Source: Anaerolineae bacterium
GTDB taxonomy: Bacteria; Chloroflexota; Anaerolineae; Aggregatilineales; Phototrophicaceae
DNA length: 64,000 nucleotides
Reading direction: 5' to 3'
NCBI GenBank assembly: GCA_022823165.1
Contig: JAJDXR010000019.1
Coordinates: 32,936-96,935, forward strand
Positions within the stretch are counted from its first letter, which is position 1; each line of letters begins with the position of its first letter. A model generated the notes under the pieces. The model had not been told where the DNA came from. It made no database searches and saw only the letters and a program-made list of their open reading frames with translations. Both the position numbers and the translations under genes were made by a program. This document shows positions 1 through 9,395 of the stretch, piece after piece.

Positions 1-786
1 AAGACGGTGGGGTTCTTCCTGCGCTTGCGCGACCGTGAAGTAGAAGTGCCGGCGCGCGTAAAGACTGTGGCCAAAATCACCGGCGTCGATATTGAGCGCC
101 TGATGGGGCGTTTTCCCCGCAGCCTGTCCGGCGGCGAAAAACAGCGCGTGTCCATCGCGCGCGCCTTCGCCCGTGACCTGGAGCTGCTGCTCTTTGACGA
201 GCCCTTCGCCAATTTGGACGCCAAATTTCGCGGCCAGGCGCGGGTCGAGCTGAAGCGCCTGATTCAGGAGTTCAACGTTACGCTGGTATACGTGACGCAC
301 GATCAAGTAGAAGCGATGAGCATCGCCGACCGCATCGTGGTGCTAAACGCCGGACGAATCATGCAAGCGGGAACCTATCAGGATTTACATGAGGACCCCG
401 ACAGCTTGTTTGTGGCGGAATTCCTGGGCACACCCACGATCAATTCATTTTGGGGGCGCGTCCAGAACGGCGAATGGGATGGCAGCTACATGGGCAAAGC
501 GCCCTTGCCCGGAACTCGCCCCAATGGCGCGGAAGTGATTGTTGGCATTCGTCCGCAACATATAACCCTATGTGATGAGCAGGCCGGGATCCCGGCGATT
601 ATAGACCGCGCGATTCCGTTTTACGCGGAGAAGTTTCTGCTGCTGGAAGTCTGGCTCAGAAAACGGCGCTGGCGCATTCAAGTCGCGCTGGACGCAGATC
701 ACAAGCCCGGCGATACCGTCCATTGCCAACTGGATTGGACGCGAGCGCTTTTCTTTGACGCGCAGAGCGGCATGCGCATCCGCTAA
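1..786 (+). CDS. ABC transporter ATPase, MalK/UgpC-like (5' truncated by window)
   Basis: This is the C-terminal part of an importer ATPase; the frame is open from base 1, so the Walker A region lies upstream of the window. Visible parts, numbered from the first codon, are the signature LSGGEKQR (42-49), Walker B LLLFDEP ending near 66-68 and the H-loop THD (H100). A TOBE-like C-terminal domain follows (about 150-261) and contains VIVGIRPQHI, typical of the MalK/UgpC/PotA class that energises sugar, glycerol-phosphate or polyamine uptake. The substrate cannot be told without the permeases and binding protein, which must lie upstream. The 3' end overlaps convergent comEA by 4 nt. Confidence 0.85.
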   Translation, partial: KTVGFFLRLRDREVEVPARVKTVAKITGVDIERLMGRFPRSLSGGEKQRVSIARAFARDLELLLFDEPFANLDAKFRGQARVELKRLIQEFNVTLVYVTHDQVEAMSIADRIVVLNAGRIMQAGTYQDLHEDPDSLFVAEFLGTPTINSFWGRVQNGEWDGSYMGKAPLPGTRPNGAEVIVGIRPQHITLCDEQAGIPAIIDRAIPFYAEKFLLLEVWLRKRRWRIQVALDADHKPGDTVHCQLDWTRALFFDAQSGMRIR

Positions 787-1379
787 TCGAAGGCGACCTG
801 GTCTTGAAGAGTCTCCAAGGTCTTGGGCCCGATGCCTGGCACCTGATCCAGATCGTCCAGGTCTGTGAAATCGCCTATCTGCTCGCGATACTCAATGATG
901 CGCTGCGCCGTGACCGGGCCGACGCCGGGCAGCGATTCCAACTCCTCATGAGAAGCCGAATTGATGCGGATGCGCTGGCCGCCGGAAGGCGTCGCCAGCG
1001 CAAAGGCAGCGCCGTCGCCGGACGCCGCGGCGACGTGAATCTGGTCGCCGTCGCGAACTACCGCAGCCAGGTTCACCGCTGACCGGTCGGCGGCAGCGCT
1101 TAAGCCGCCGGCGGCAGCAAGCGCTTCCTGAACGCGGCTGCCCCAGGGCAGGGTGTAAACCTGCTCGGGATTCGCTACCGCGCCGGTTACATAAACCTGG
1201 ATCGGTTCGCGCGTGGGCGTGGGCGCCGGCGTTTCAGTCGGTCGCGGCGGATGTATCGTGATGCTGGCCGGCTCTGGGCGCGCCCTTAACAGGGCGGCGC
1301 CGCTCAAGCTCAGGGCGGCGGCCAGAATCAGGAAGGCGGCAATTGTCCAGCGCGGGGAGAGAGTGGATCCCGTGTCCAT
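783..1379 (-). CDS. comEA: ComEA-like DNA-binding competence protein
   Basis: 198 aa. An N-terminal membrane anchor (about 12-32) is followed by a Pro/Thr-rich linker (about 40-58), an SLBB-like domain beginning IQVYVTGAV (about 60-115), and a C-terminal double helix-hairpin-helix region (about 135-198) with INSASHEELESLPGVGP and QVPGIGPKTL. This is the standard ComEA order: an envelope-anchored receptor that binds incoming double-stranded DNA during transformation. ComEC is not in the window, so competence is only suggested; a TfoX-C protein near 25.6 kb is a second possible link. It probably follows the phosphoribosyltransferase gene in one transcript (56 nt gap). Confidence 0.85.
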   Translation of the reverse strand: MDTGSTLSPRWTIAAFLILAAALSLSGAALLRARPEPASITIHPPRPTETPAPTPTREPIQVYVTGAVANPEQVYTLPWGSRVQEALAAAGGLSAAADRSAVNLAAVVRDGDQIHVAAASGDGAAFALATPSGGQRIRINSASHEELESLPGVGPVTAQRIIEYREQIGDFTDLDDLDQVPGIGPKTLETLQDQVAFD

Positions 1380-1435
1380 GTCAGCTGGGTTCCATCTGTA
1401 TCATGTGAAAGGAGGCCAAGCGGCTGCGAGACTAT

Positions 1436-2002
1436 CTACGCGCCGTCGGCTTGCTCATCAACCCACACGGGCAGATGCCCCAGGGCGACGATGTCGTGCC
1501 ATTGGGCGCGGTCGCCCTCGGTGAAAATGGCGGTTTCCGCGATGACGTCAGCGCCGGCCTTGTCCATAATCAGGCGCATGCCCTGCAAGGTGCTGCCGGT
1601 GGAAATCACATCGTCGAGGATGGCGATGCGCTTGCCGGCGACCAGGCGGCGATCCTTTTCGTCGAGGAAGAGCCTTTGCGGCTCGCCGGTCGTAATGCTA
1701 AGCGTTTCGCTTTGCAACGCTTCCCCCATGTAGGGCTTGTGCGACTTGCGCAGGACCACATAGGGCAATTCCATGAGTGTGCTGAGGGCATGGGCCAACG
1801 GGATGGACTTGGCTTCGGCCGTCACCAGCACATCAATCGGCTTGTCGGCCAGAGCTTGCGCCAACTCGGCGCTGGCCGCATTGACAAATTCATAATCGCC
1901 CAGGATATTCAGAATGGCAATCTTGACGCCGGGCTTGATTTCCATCAGCGGCAGCTTGCGCTGGATGCCAGCCACTTCAACCGCATAGAATTCCTCTGCC
2001 AT
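1436..2002 (-). CDS. Purine-type phosphoribosyltransferase
   Basis: 188 aa from the ATG at 2002, chosen because an AGAAGG ribosome site precedes it and the upstream 13 codons look untranslated. The PRPP-binding signature AILDDVISTGSTL lies at 126-138, with the two acidic residues and the STGST loop intact. The size and the central K-x-x-P-L-A segment fit the adenine/xanthine phosphoribosyltransferase group, which transfers a base onto PRPP to make a nucleotide in cytoplasmic salvage. The exact base specificity cannot be assigned by eye. A TATAAT box lies 38 nt upstream. Confidence 0.8.
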   Translation of the reverse strand: MAEEFYAVEVAGIQRKLPLMEIKPGVKIAILNILGDYEFVNAASAELAQALADKPIDVLVTAEAKSIPLAHALSTLMELPYVVLRKSHKPYMGEALQSETLSITTGEPQRLFLDEKDRRLVAGKRIAILDDVISTGSTLQGMRLIMDKAGADVIAETAIFTEGDRAQWHDIVALGHLPVWVDEQADGA

Positions 2003-2039
2003 CGCCAGTCCTTCTCGATTAGCGTCGTCTCGAATTCGC

Positions 2040-2070
2040 ATTATAGCGCGTGCCTACGCTGCGAAAACAA
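2040..2070 (-). promoter_or_regulatory. Probable promoter of the phosphoribosyltransferase gene
   Basis: On the minus strand TTGTTT (2065-2070) is followed after 19 nt by a perfect TATAAT (2040-2045), 38 nt before the ATG at 2002. The -10 is perfect and the -35 is weak. Confidence 0.45.
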
Positions 2071-2127
2071 ACAATTGATTTCAGAATCGCGCCGACTCGC
2101 TGAATTGGCGATGCCGCCAGCCAAGAT

Positions 2128-2820
2128 TCAGGCAGCGCCGACGCCTGCGACAATCTTGCCGTCCACAAGCGATAGCACACGATCCATGCGCGTGGCCAAC
2201 GTCTGATCATGGGTGACCAGGACAACCGTGGCGCCACTTTGGTCTCTGATGTTCGACAGTGATTTCAATACCGTTTCACCGGCTTGCGAATCCAGGTTGC
2301 CGGTAGGCTCGTCCGCCAGCAGAATGGGCGGGTCATTGGCAAGCGCGCGAGCGATGGCGACGCGCTGCTGCTGCCCGCCGCTGAGCTCGTTGGGACGATG
2401 GTGCAAGCGACTGCCCAGCCCCAGCATTTCCAACAAATCTTCGGCGCGCTTAAAAGGCTTGTGGCGCCTGACCTGGGCAAATTCTATCGGCAAGGCGACA
2501 TTTTCCAGCGCGGTGAGCGTCGGAATCAGATTGAAGAATTGGAATACAAAACCAATCTTTTGGTTGCGGATGTCGGTGAGCTGCCCCTCGCTCATCCGTG
2601 TTACGTCCACGCCGTCAATGGCGATTGAGCCGCTGGTGGGGCTGTCCAAGCCGCCGATGATGCCCAGCAGCGTACTTTTGCCGCTGCCCGACGGCCCGAT
2701 TATGCCGACCATTTCGTTGCGGTGAATCTCGAGATCCACGCCGCGCAAGGCATGCACCACATGCGTACCCAATTTCAATTGGCGCGTTACTGCGCGAGCT
2801 TCTATGACCGGCTGGCTCAT
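2128..2820 (-). CDS. LolD/MacB-type ABC transporter ATPase
   Basis: 230 aa, complete ATPase. Walker A GPSGSGKST is at 42-50, the Q-loop region is near 94, the signature LSGGQQQR at 146-153, Walker B LLADEP around 168-172 and the H-loop THD near 205. The NLDSQAGETV segment is typical of the LolD/FtsE/MacB subfamily, which powers lipoprotein release, macrolide-type efflux or peptide export with an FtsX-fold permease. No such permease is adjacent, so it is an orphan here. It lies 117 nt downstream of rnj on the same strand and could be cotranscribed. Confidence 0.85.
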   Translation of the reverse strand: MSQPVIEARAVTRQLKLGTHVVHALRGVDLEIHRNEMVGIIGPSGSGKSTLLGIIGGLDSPTSGSIAIDGVDVTRMSEGQLTDIRNQKIGFVFQFFNLIPTLTALENVALPIEFAQVRRHKPFKRAEDLLEMLGLGSRLHHRPNELSGGQQQRVAIARALANDPPILLADEPTGNLDSQAGETVLKSLSNIRDQSGATVVLVTHDQTLATRMDRVLSLVDGKIVAGVGAA

Positions 2821-2937
2821 CGGTTGGCAGTCTCCCCTATGCTATCTTGAAGTAGTACGCGGCAAGCCGCCAATCGTTTCTTGAAGCCGGTCGCGCGGAA
2901 TCCGACTTAAGCGATTGGCAAGCCAGCCAAGGCTGGC

Positions 2938-4599
2938 CTACATTTCGTTGACGATACTGAAGATCATGGGCCGGCGTTTGGTCTCGCTGTATATGAGCTT
3001 GCTCAAGTTTTCTTCGACCAAGGTATGCCGATTGCCATTGAGATTGCGCCGACTGCGATTGACGGTAGTGGCGATATTTTCGCGAATTTGCTCCAGGAAG
3101 TCTTCAGCTTCGCGCAAATATACAAAGCCTCGCGATACAATGCGCGGCTCGTCAAGCAGCTTGCCGCTGCGCTGATCCACATTGACGCTTACCAGCACGA
3201 AGCCGTCTTTGGCGAGAATTTCGCGATCGCGAATCACAGCTCGGCCGACATCGCCGACGCCGCTGCCATCCACAAACACATAACCGCCGGGCTGCCGTTC
3301 GCCGACTTTGACGCCACGCCCGTCCAATTCGACGGTGGCGCCGTTCTCGATGACCGTGACGTTCTCGGCGCGCATGCCATTGTCCACCGCCAACTTGGCG
3401 TGCAAGTGCAGATGTCGTATTTCACCATGCACCGGAATCAGGTGCTTGGGCTGCGTCAGGTTCAGCATGAGGCGCATTTCTTCCTGGCATGCGTGGCCGG
3501 AAACATGCACCGACTCGATGGGATCATAGATGACATCCGCGCCGCGCTGGATCAGGCGATTGATGGTGCGATAGACCATTTCTTCGTTACCGGGAATGGG
3601 ATGCGATGACAAGATGATGGTGTCGTTTTCGCGCACATCCAGTTGGCGATGGCGGCCGCTGGCCAGCTTGCCCAAGACGGCCGAGGGCTCGCCTTGTGAA
3701 CCGGTGACCATGAAGACGACTTTGTGCGCCGGCATGTTCTGCGCCTGGCCGATGCTGATCAGCATATCGTCGGCAACATTCAGATAACCGAGCTTGCGCG
3801 CGATCTTGGCGTATTCCGACATGGTGTAGCCGGTGATGCAGACCTTGCGCTTGTGGTTGCGGGCGGCGTTCACAACTTGCTGTACGCGCGACATAAGCGA
3901 GGCGAAAGTCGCCACCATGATGCGGCCTTTGGCTTGCCGAAAGACTCGATCCAAGGCGCCGCCGATGACCGCTTCGGACTGCGTCCAGCCGGTTTTGTCT
4001 GAGTTTGTGCTGTCCGCCAGCAGCAGCGCAACGCCACGCTGCGCGAAGCCCGCCAGGCGGGCGTAGTCGGTCTTTCTGCCGTGCACGGGCGTATTGTCGA
4101 ATTTGTAGTCGCCAGTAACCACCACAACGCCATAGGGCGTATTGACGCCATAGCCGACGCAATCGGGAATGCTGTGGCAAACGTGGAAACTCTCCAATTT
4201 GAAGGGCCCGATCTGGATAGTGTCGCCGGCTTCGAAGATATTCAGATCGGTCGTCTTTAGCAGCCGCGCATTCTTGAGCTTGACTTGCAGCAAGCCGGCC
4301 GTAAGCGGGGTCGCGTAAAGCGGGAGCTCTGGGAAGGCTTTGACAAGATGCGTCACCGCGCCGATATGGTCTTCGTGACCATGCGTGAAGCAGACGCCGT
4401 GCAGGCGAATGTCTTCTCGCTCTTCCAGCCAACGAAAGTCGGGAATGATGTAGTCGACGCCGTGCATATCGTTGGCGGGAAACATGATGCCGCAATCGAT
4501 CAGGAAGCCGTCGCCGCCCAGCTCGAAAAGCGTCATGTTCTTGCCGATCTCTCCCAAGCCTCCAATCGGCGTTATTTTGAATTTCGGTTGTTTTGCCAT
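2938..4599 (-). CDS. rnj: Ribonuclease J
   Basis: 553 aa, the usual length for RNase J. The start at 4599 (MAKQPKFKITPIGG) has a GGAG site 8 nt upstream; the 12 codons further upstream lack family resemblance. The metallo-beta-lactamase motif HGHEDH (73-78) supplies the zinc ligands, followed by beta-CASP segments (VTGSQGEPSAVL, SSHPIPGNE, and VHVSGHACQEE for the third ligand set) and the C-terminal RNase J domain. The enzyme is a 5'-3' exonuclease and endonuclease in mRNA decay and rRNA maturation, used by bacteria that lack or supplement RNase E. Confidence 0.95.
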   Translation of the reverse strand: MAKQPKFKITPIGGLGEIGKNMTLFELGGDGFLIDCGIMFPANDMHGVDYIIPDFRWLEEREDIRLHGVCFTHGHEDHIGAVTHLVKAFPELPLYATPLTAGLLQVKLKNARLLKTTDLNIFEAGDTIQIGPFKLESFHVCHSIPDCVGYGVNTPYGVVVVTGDYKFDNTPVHGRKTDYARLAGFAQRGVALLLADSTNSDKTGWTQSEAVIGGALDRVFRQAKGRIMVATFASLMSRVQQVVNAARNHKRKVCITGYTMSEYAKIARKLGYLNVADDMLISIGQAQNMPAHKVVFMVTGSQGEPSAVLGKLASGRHRQLDVRENDTIILSSHPIPGNEEMVYRTINRLIQRGADVIYDPIESVHVSGHACQEEMRLMLNLTQPKHLIPVHGEIRHLHLHAKLAVDNGMRAENVTVIENGATVELDGRGVKVGERQPGGYVFVDGSGVGDVGRAVIRDREILAKDGFVLVSVNVDQRSGKLLDEPRIVSRGFVYLREAEDFLEQIRENIATTVNRSRRNLNGNRHTLVEENLSKLIYSETKRRPMIFSIVNEM

Positions 4600-4793
4600 G
4601 TGGCTGTACTCCAAGCAGTAATTGCCCGCCGACATTCATTGTCGCGGGTCCTCCTAGGTTATTTGGCGTTTCGATGATAACTGCCGATTCAATTGCTCCG
4701 CTTAATCCTGACGCCATTCAACGCTGCTCATGCCGCCGCCAGCGGCATGTTAAAGATCGTGAACTCGGGTCGTATTTATCTTGCGCCACAGCC

Positions 4794-4802
4794 ATTGTAG
4801 CA
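4794..4802 (-). promoter_or_regulatory. Extended -10 element upstream of rnj
   Basis: The minus strand reads TGCTACAAT, an extended -10 (TGn plus TACAAT), in the 219-nt gap between wecE and rnj. No good -35 is seen. It would give rnj its own promoter with a leader of roughly 190 nt, in which nothing else was recognised. Confidence 0.35.
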
Positions 4803-4818
4803 TAAGTGGCGGGGCAGT

Positions 4819-5970
4819 TTAATCCCAGGATTCAAAGGCGGCAATCGCGCTAAGGACCTCGTCTTGCTCTGAAGGCTTTAGCGCGTAATAGAATGGCAAG
4901 CGCAGGAGCCGGTCCGCCACTGATTCGGCAACCGGGCAGTCGCCGGCTTTCCCGCCGAAGCGCCGGCCCATGTCGGACACATTCAGCGGCAGATAATGGA
5001 ATACACTCAGAATGCCACAGTCTTTGAGGTGCTGAATCAGCGCGGTCCGCGCGCTAAATGAAGGCAGCACCAGGTAATACATGTGGTAGGACTGATCGCA
5101 GTAAGCGGGAACGGTCGGCAATTGCACTCCGTTTTCAGACGCCCAATCGGCCAGCTGATGGTCATAGCGCTCCCAGATCTCCCGCCGCCGCGCCTGGATG
5201 TCGGCTGACCCTTCGAATTGCGCCCAGAGATATGCCGCCAGCATATCGGACGGCAGATAACTGGATCCCAGATCAACCCAGGTATACTTGTCCACCTGGC
5301 CGCGGAAGAAACGGCCGCGATTTGTGCCTTTTTCACGAATGATTTCGCCCCGCTCAATCAAGCTGCTGTCGTTGATCAGCAAAGCGCCGCCTTCGCCGCA
5401 GGTGAAATTCTTGGTTTCGTGGAAGCTAAGCGTGGCGAATTGGCCAAAGGTGCTTAGATTGCGCCCTTTGTAGCGCGCAAACAGCGCATGAGCGCTGTCT
5501 TCGACGACTGTGATACCGTGTTGCCCGGCAAGCGACATGATAACGTCCATTTCGCAGGCCACGCCGGCGTAATGCACCAAGACAATGGCGCGCGTTCTGT
5601 CGCTGATCAAGCCGGGCAGCTTGCGCTCGTCCAGATTTAGCGTATCCGGTCGGATATCGGCGAAGACCGGTGTGGCGCCGCGCAGCACAAAGGCGTTGAT
5701 GCTCGATACAAAGGTGAAGGCCGGGACGATGACTTCGTCGCCGGGCTGAATGTCGAGCAAGAGCGCAGCCATCTCAAGCGCGTGAGTGCAAGATGTCGTC
5801 AAAAAAGCTTTCGATACGCCAAGCCTCTGCTCCAGGAACTCGTGACACTTCTTAGTGAACTTGCCATCGCCCGATATATGCGCCGCCGCCAGGCTGTCCG
5901 CAATATACCCGGTTTCGGCGCCGAGAAAAGTCGGTCGATTAAAAGGTATACGATAACTGGCCATATTCAT
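4819..5970 (-). CDS. wecE: dTDP-4-amino-4,6-dideoxygalactose transaminase (WecE/RffA)
   Basis: 383 aa DegT/DnrJ/EryC1-fold PLP aminotransferase. The N-terminal signature IPFNRPTFLGAETGYI is characteristic of the WecE/RffA branch. The catalytic lysine is K187 in HETKNFTCGEGGA; VVEDSAHA (155-162) supplies the PLP-contacting aspartate. The enzyme would transfer an amino group from glutamate to dTDP-4-keto-6-deoxyglucose, making the precursor of 4-acetamido-4,6-dideoxygalactose. It lies 38 nt after wecD in a glycosyltransferase-wecD-wecE operon, as expected for surface polysaccharide synthesis. Confidence 0.9.
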   Translation of the reverse strand: MNMASYRIPFNRPTFLGAETGYIADSLAAAHISGDGKFTKKCHEFLEQRLGVSKAFLTTSCTHALEMAALLLDIQPGDEVIVPAFTFVSSINAFVLRGATPVFADIRPDTLNLDERKLPGLISDRTRAIVLVHYAGVACEMDVIMSLAGQHGITVVEDSAHALFARYKGRNLSTFGQFATLSFHETKNFTCGEGGALLINDSSLIERGEIIREKGTNRGRFFRGQVDKYTWVDLGSSYLPSDMLAAYLWAQFEGSADIQARRREIWERYDHQLADWASENGVQLPTVPAYCDQSYHMYYLVLPSFSARTALIQHLKDCGILSVFHYLPLNVSDMGRRFGGKAGDCPVAESVADRLLRLPFYYALKPSEQDEVLSAIAAFESWD

Positions 5971-6008
5971 CCAAACTTCAATGCGCGCGCTGGCAAAAGT
6001 CCGCCGCC

Positions 6009-6743
6009 TCAGTTAAACCACTTGTGAAACCACAATTCGACGGAGCGGGTGACAAACCCGTTGCGCTGATAAAGCCGCTGCGCCGCGATATTTCGCCCTT
6101 GGGTAACGACGTTCAGGCGCTCCAGATCTTGCCCGGCAAACCAGCGCCCGGCCTGCTGAATCATCCCGCCCGCGCAGCCCAAGCCGCGAGCCGACTCCGC
6201 CACGCCCACCAGCCCAATGTTGCCCTCGCCCGGGGGCTTATGCAAGTGGCAGGAGACAAAGCCGACCGCAGCGCCCTTGTGCTCGGCGACAATCACGGCG
6301 GCGCCCGCCTCGTCCTTAAGGCTGCGCCGCAGCCAAATCTGAAACATACCTGTGGCCCGGTCGCGCCCAAATCTCGCATCGACGTAAAAACGCGACTGGC
6401 CGAAACTCGCGCCCGCTATGGGCAGCAGTTGGTCAAGGTCACGTTCAGCGCCGAGGCGAATGCGGATATCCTCTGAAAACTCAGCAGGCCGCAACGCTGA
6501 GCAATGAGCCGATAAGGTGAGGCGAATATCGACGAATTCAAATCCAGATGATTGCAGCGCCGCAATCGAAGCCTGGTCGGAGGCATCAGTTAGAAAATAC
6601 AGACATTCGATGGCCTCATTGTCGCAAGCATGCAGCAGCATGTCGCAGGTGTCCATGTCAGCCTGACGGCTGGTCGCGCGGGCTATGCGGCGGCCGAAGT
6701 GCGCCGAATCCCATTGGAGGAATTCAATGAGCTGTTTACTCAT
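6009..6743 (-). CDS. wecD: WecD/RffC-like GNAT acyltransferase
   Basis: 244 aa. The N-terminus FLQWDSAHFGRRIARA matches the L-W-D-S-x-x-F-G pattern typical of dTDP-fucosamine acetyltransferase. The GNAT acetyl-CoA site is in the C-terminal half (about 170-215: IGLVGVAESARGLGCAGGM). It probably N-acetylates the product of the adjacent wecE. The first 8 nt overlap the end of the glycosyltransferase gene, so translation is probably coupled. Another amino-sugar N-acyltransferase is possible, but the pairing with wecE favours WecD. Confidence 0.8.
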   Translation of the reverse strand: MSKQLIEFLQWDSAHFGRRIARATSRQADMDTCDMLLHACDNEAIECLYFLTDASDQASIAALQSSGFEFVDIRLTLSAHCSALRPAEFSEDIRIRLGAERDLDQLLPIAGASFGQSRFYVDARFGRDRATGMFQIWLRRSLKDEAGAAVIVAEHKGAAVGFVSCHLHKPPGEGNIGLVGVAESARGLGCAGGMIQQAGRWFAGQDLERLNVVTQGRNIAAQRLYQRNGFVTRSVELWFHKWFN

Positions 6744-7683
6744 TTGGAACCCTTGAGTTTTCTTCGGTCTTTTCGCGCACCACGTATGCCGGCCGATCCA
6801 TTATCCGCAGGTACATTCGAGCCAGGTATTCGCCGATAATGCCCAATGTAAACATCTGCACACCCGCAAAAATGGACACGAGCGAAGCTACGAATGTAAA
6901 GCCAGGCACCTCGAAGCGGAAGGCGAATAACTGACTCAAGACGAGGTACACCATAATCACCGCGCCGAAAGCAGTCATTACCAGCCCCAGGGCGCTCGCA
7001 AAACGCAGGGGCAGCGTACTGAAGCCCGTTATCATGTTGAAGGCGTGGGTGATCAACTTGCCAAAGGTATAATTGGACTTGCCGATGGTGCGCGGCGCGT
7101 GAGGAACATGAATCGCCACGAAGTTGCTCGTCGCCCAGGTGAGCAATACATCAATGTTCGCCAGCGGGCCGCGATAGCTTGCGAACCCGTCTCTTAGTCT
7201 GGTGCGAAAAACGCGGAAGGCGCTGACGTTGCGCGCAACCTCGGCGCCCATCACGCCTTGCAGAACGACTTTCGTCGTTTGCGAGGCTATGTTTCTCAGC
7301 AGGCTATGCCGCAAGTTTGTTGGCGCGCCATAGACGACATCGTAACCTTCGGCAAGCTTATCGACCAGCGCCCTAATCTGCCCGGTCGGGTGTTGCAGGT
7401 CGTCGTCCATTGTCACAATCAGGTCGTAGCAGGCAGCGCGTATCCCGCAGAGCAAGGCGTTGTGCTGGCCGAAATTGCGCATAAGCTTGAAGCCGCGCGC
7501 AAATTCGTATTCGGCTGCCAACTGCTCGATAACGCGCCAACTGCTATCGCCGCCATCGTCTTCGACCAGGATCACTTCGTAGCGGTCCGCGAGTTTGGGA
7601 AGCTCCACAGCCAGTTCTTTGACAAGCAGCGGAATGCTGTTTTCGCTGCGATAAACGGGAATGACAACCGAAATGGTAGACAT
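6736..7683 (-). CDS. Family 2 glycosyltransferase, ArnC/DPM1-like with two C-terminal TM helices
   Basis: 315 aa from the ATG at 7683 (MSTISVVIPVYRSE); the upstream in-frame extension is not protein-like. A GT-A catalytic domain carries the metal-binding MDDDLQHP motif (about 93-100). Two C-terminal membrane segments (about 228-260 and 265-295) end with IGEYLARMYL, as in polyprenyl-phosphate sugar transferases. It probably loads a sugar onto a lipid carrier at the inner face of the membrane. It is the first gene of the wec-like operon. Confidence 0.85.
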   Translation of the reverse strand: MSTISVVIPVYRSENSIPLLVKELAVELPKLADRYEVILVEDDGGDSSWRVIEQLAAEYEFARGFKLMRNFGQHNALLCGIRAACYDLIVTMDDDLQHPTGQIRALVDKLAEGYDVVYGAPTNLRHSLLRNIASQTTKVVLQGVMGAEVARNVSAFRVFRTRLRDGFASYRGPLANIDVLLTWATSNFVAIHVPHAPRTIGKSNYTFGKLITHAFNMITGFSTLPLRFASALGLVMTAFGAVIMVYLVLSQLFAFRFEVPGFTFVASLVSIFAGVQMFTLGIIGEYLARMYLRIMDRPAYVVREKTEENSRVPNE

Positions 7684-7931
7684 CAGCCTATATCTTCGCC
7701 CAGACTGTTGGAGAGAAGCCGTGATTCGTCGCGCGCAACAATACAACATGCTTCTTCAAACTTCACCTCACCGAGATGTGGACAAGCGTTGGCCATTAAA
7801 AGGCGGCCTCCGCCATTGACGATGACCGGCGCATTCAACTGATTATAATCCGCCAATTCGCGCCAGGACAATCTATGATATAATCCCGCCGATTAAAGAA
7901 TCGAGCGGCAATTGAAGGAGACCAGCAGGTA

Positions 7932-9188
7932 ATGGCTTACGACAAAATCAAAGCGCCCGACTCTGGCGAAAAGATCAGCTTCAGCAATGGCAAAATGCAG
8001 GTGCCGGACAATCCCATCTTGCTCTTCATTGAAGGCGACGGCATCGGATACGACATAATGACCGCCAGCAAACGCATCTGGGACGCGGCTGTGGCGAAAG
8101 CCTATGGCGGCAAGCGGCAAATCTCATGGCTGGAAGTCTATGCCGGCGAAAAAGCAGCGGACGTTTATGACGGCGACTACATGCCCGAGGAGACATTCGC
8201 CGCCTTCCGTGAATATAAAGTCGGCATAAAGGGACCGCTGACGACGCCGGTCGGCGGGGGATTCCGCAGCCTGAATGTGACGCTGCGGCAGGTGCTGGAC
8301 CTCTATAGCTGTGTGCGTCCGGTGCGCTGGTATGACGGCGTGCCTAGCCCGCTGAAGCAGCCCGGCGATGTCGACGTGGTGATCTTCCGCGAGAACACCG
8401 AAGACACCTACGCCGGCATCGAATACGAGTCCGGCACAGAAGAAAACAAGAAGCTGGCCGCTTTTCTCAAGAACGAGCTGGGCGCGACCAATTTCTTCGA
8501 AGATGCCGGGCTCGGCATCAAACCGATCAGTCCCTTTGGCAGCAAACGGCTAATCCGCGCCGCCATTCAATACGCGATTGAACGCAAGCGGAAGAGTGTC
8601 ACGCTGGTTCACAAAGGCAATATCCAGAAGTTCACCGAAGGCGCCTTCCAAAAGTGGGGCTATGAGCTGGCCTGCGAAGAGTTCCCGCAGCAGACGATCT
8701 CCTGGGACGAGGTAGCGGCCAAGCATGGCGGCAGCGTCCCCGAGGGCAAGATCCTGATTCAAGACACCATCGCCGATATCATGTTCCAGAAAATGCTGCT
8801 GCGCCCGCGGGAGCATGACGTCATCGCCACGACCAATCTCAACGGCGACTACTTGAGCGACGCGCTGGCAGCCGAAGTCGGCGGCGTAGGCATTGCGCCC
8901 GGCGCCAATATCGGCGACGAAATCGCGCTATTTGAAGCGACTCACGGCACGGCGCCGAAATATACCAACAAGGACATGGTCAATCCCGGCTCGCTGCTCT
9001 TCAGCGGCGTTATGATGCTGGAGCATCTCGACTGGTTCGAGGCCGCCGACCTAATCACCCGCGCCTATGAGAAGACTATCGACCAGCGTTACGTCACTTA
9101 TGACTTTGCGCGGCAGATGGAAAACGCCACCAAAGTCGCCACGAGCGAGTTCGCCACGCGCATTATCGAGAACATGGACAGCGTCTAG
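7932..9188 (+). CDS. icd: Isocitrate dehydrogenase [NADP+]
   Basis: 418 aa, close to the E. coli enzyme. The substrate-binding loop [17 protein letters not shown] includes the phosphorylatable-serine neighbourhood. Metal-binding aspartates lie in the [18 protein letters not shown] region, and [11 protein letters not shown] contains the Lys-Tyr pair that signals NADP+ preference. It converts isocitrate to 2-oxoglutarate plus CO2 in the TCA cycle. It is monocistronic: an AAGGAG site precedes the ATG, TATAAT boxes occur at 7844 and 7879, and a terminator hairpin follows. Confidence 0.95.
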   Translation: MAYDKIKAPDSGEKISFSNGKMQVPDNPILLFIEGDGIGYDIMTASKRIWDAAVAKAYGGKRQISWLEVYAGEKAADVYDGDYMPEETFAAFREYKVGIKGPLTTPVGGGFRSLNVTLRQVLDLYSCVRPVRWYDGVPSPLKQPGDVDVVIFRENTEDTYAGIEYESGTEENKKLAAFLKNELGATNFFEDAGLGIKPISPFGSKRLIRAAIQYAIERKRKSVTLVHKGNIQKFTEGAFQKWGYELACEEFPQQTISWDEVAAKHGGSVPEGKILIQDTIADIMFQKMLLRPREHDVIATTNLNGDYLSDALAAEVGGVGIAPGANIGDEIALFEATHGTAPKYTNKDMVNPGSLLFSGVMMLEHLDWFEAADLITRAYEKTIDQRYVTYDFARQMENATKVATSEFATRIIENMDSV

Positions 9189-9209
9189 CTCTTCAGATTT
9201 CAAAACCGT

Positions 9210-9245
9210 GAGAGAGGGCGATCCAGCGGGTCGCTCTCTTGTTTT
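9210..9245 (+). terminator. Rho-independent terminator after icd
   Basis: AGAGAG/CTCTCT arms extended by GCGA/TCGC, with a 1-2 nt bulge and a 9-nt loop, run into TTGTTTT. It starts about 20 nt after the icd stop codon. The rest of the 207-nt gap to the TPR gene shows nothing else convincing. Confidence 0.7.
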
Positions 9246-9395
9246 GCTGCGCAAAGCGACGGCGGATTCCCCCAGCCCGCGTCCGCTTTTGCTTGCGCGG
9301 CACAGTCAGACGCGAGATTGCGCCAAGTCAAATTTGACTGACATCGACAATAGAATAGACTATAGTGCATCGGATCAATTGCTCGGCCGGCATCG

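Noticed and set aside
3587..4717. 376-aa open frame inside rnj, another frame of the same strand
   Set aside because: Arg/His-rich shadow of the RNase J codons, with no motif.
7684..7931. 62-aa minus-strand frame and several TATAAT boxes upstream of icd
   Set aside because: The frame lacks a ribosome site and resembles non-coding DNA; the boxes lack matching -35 elements at normal spacing.
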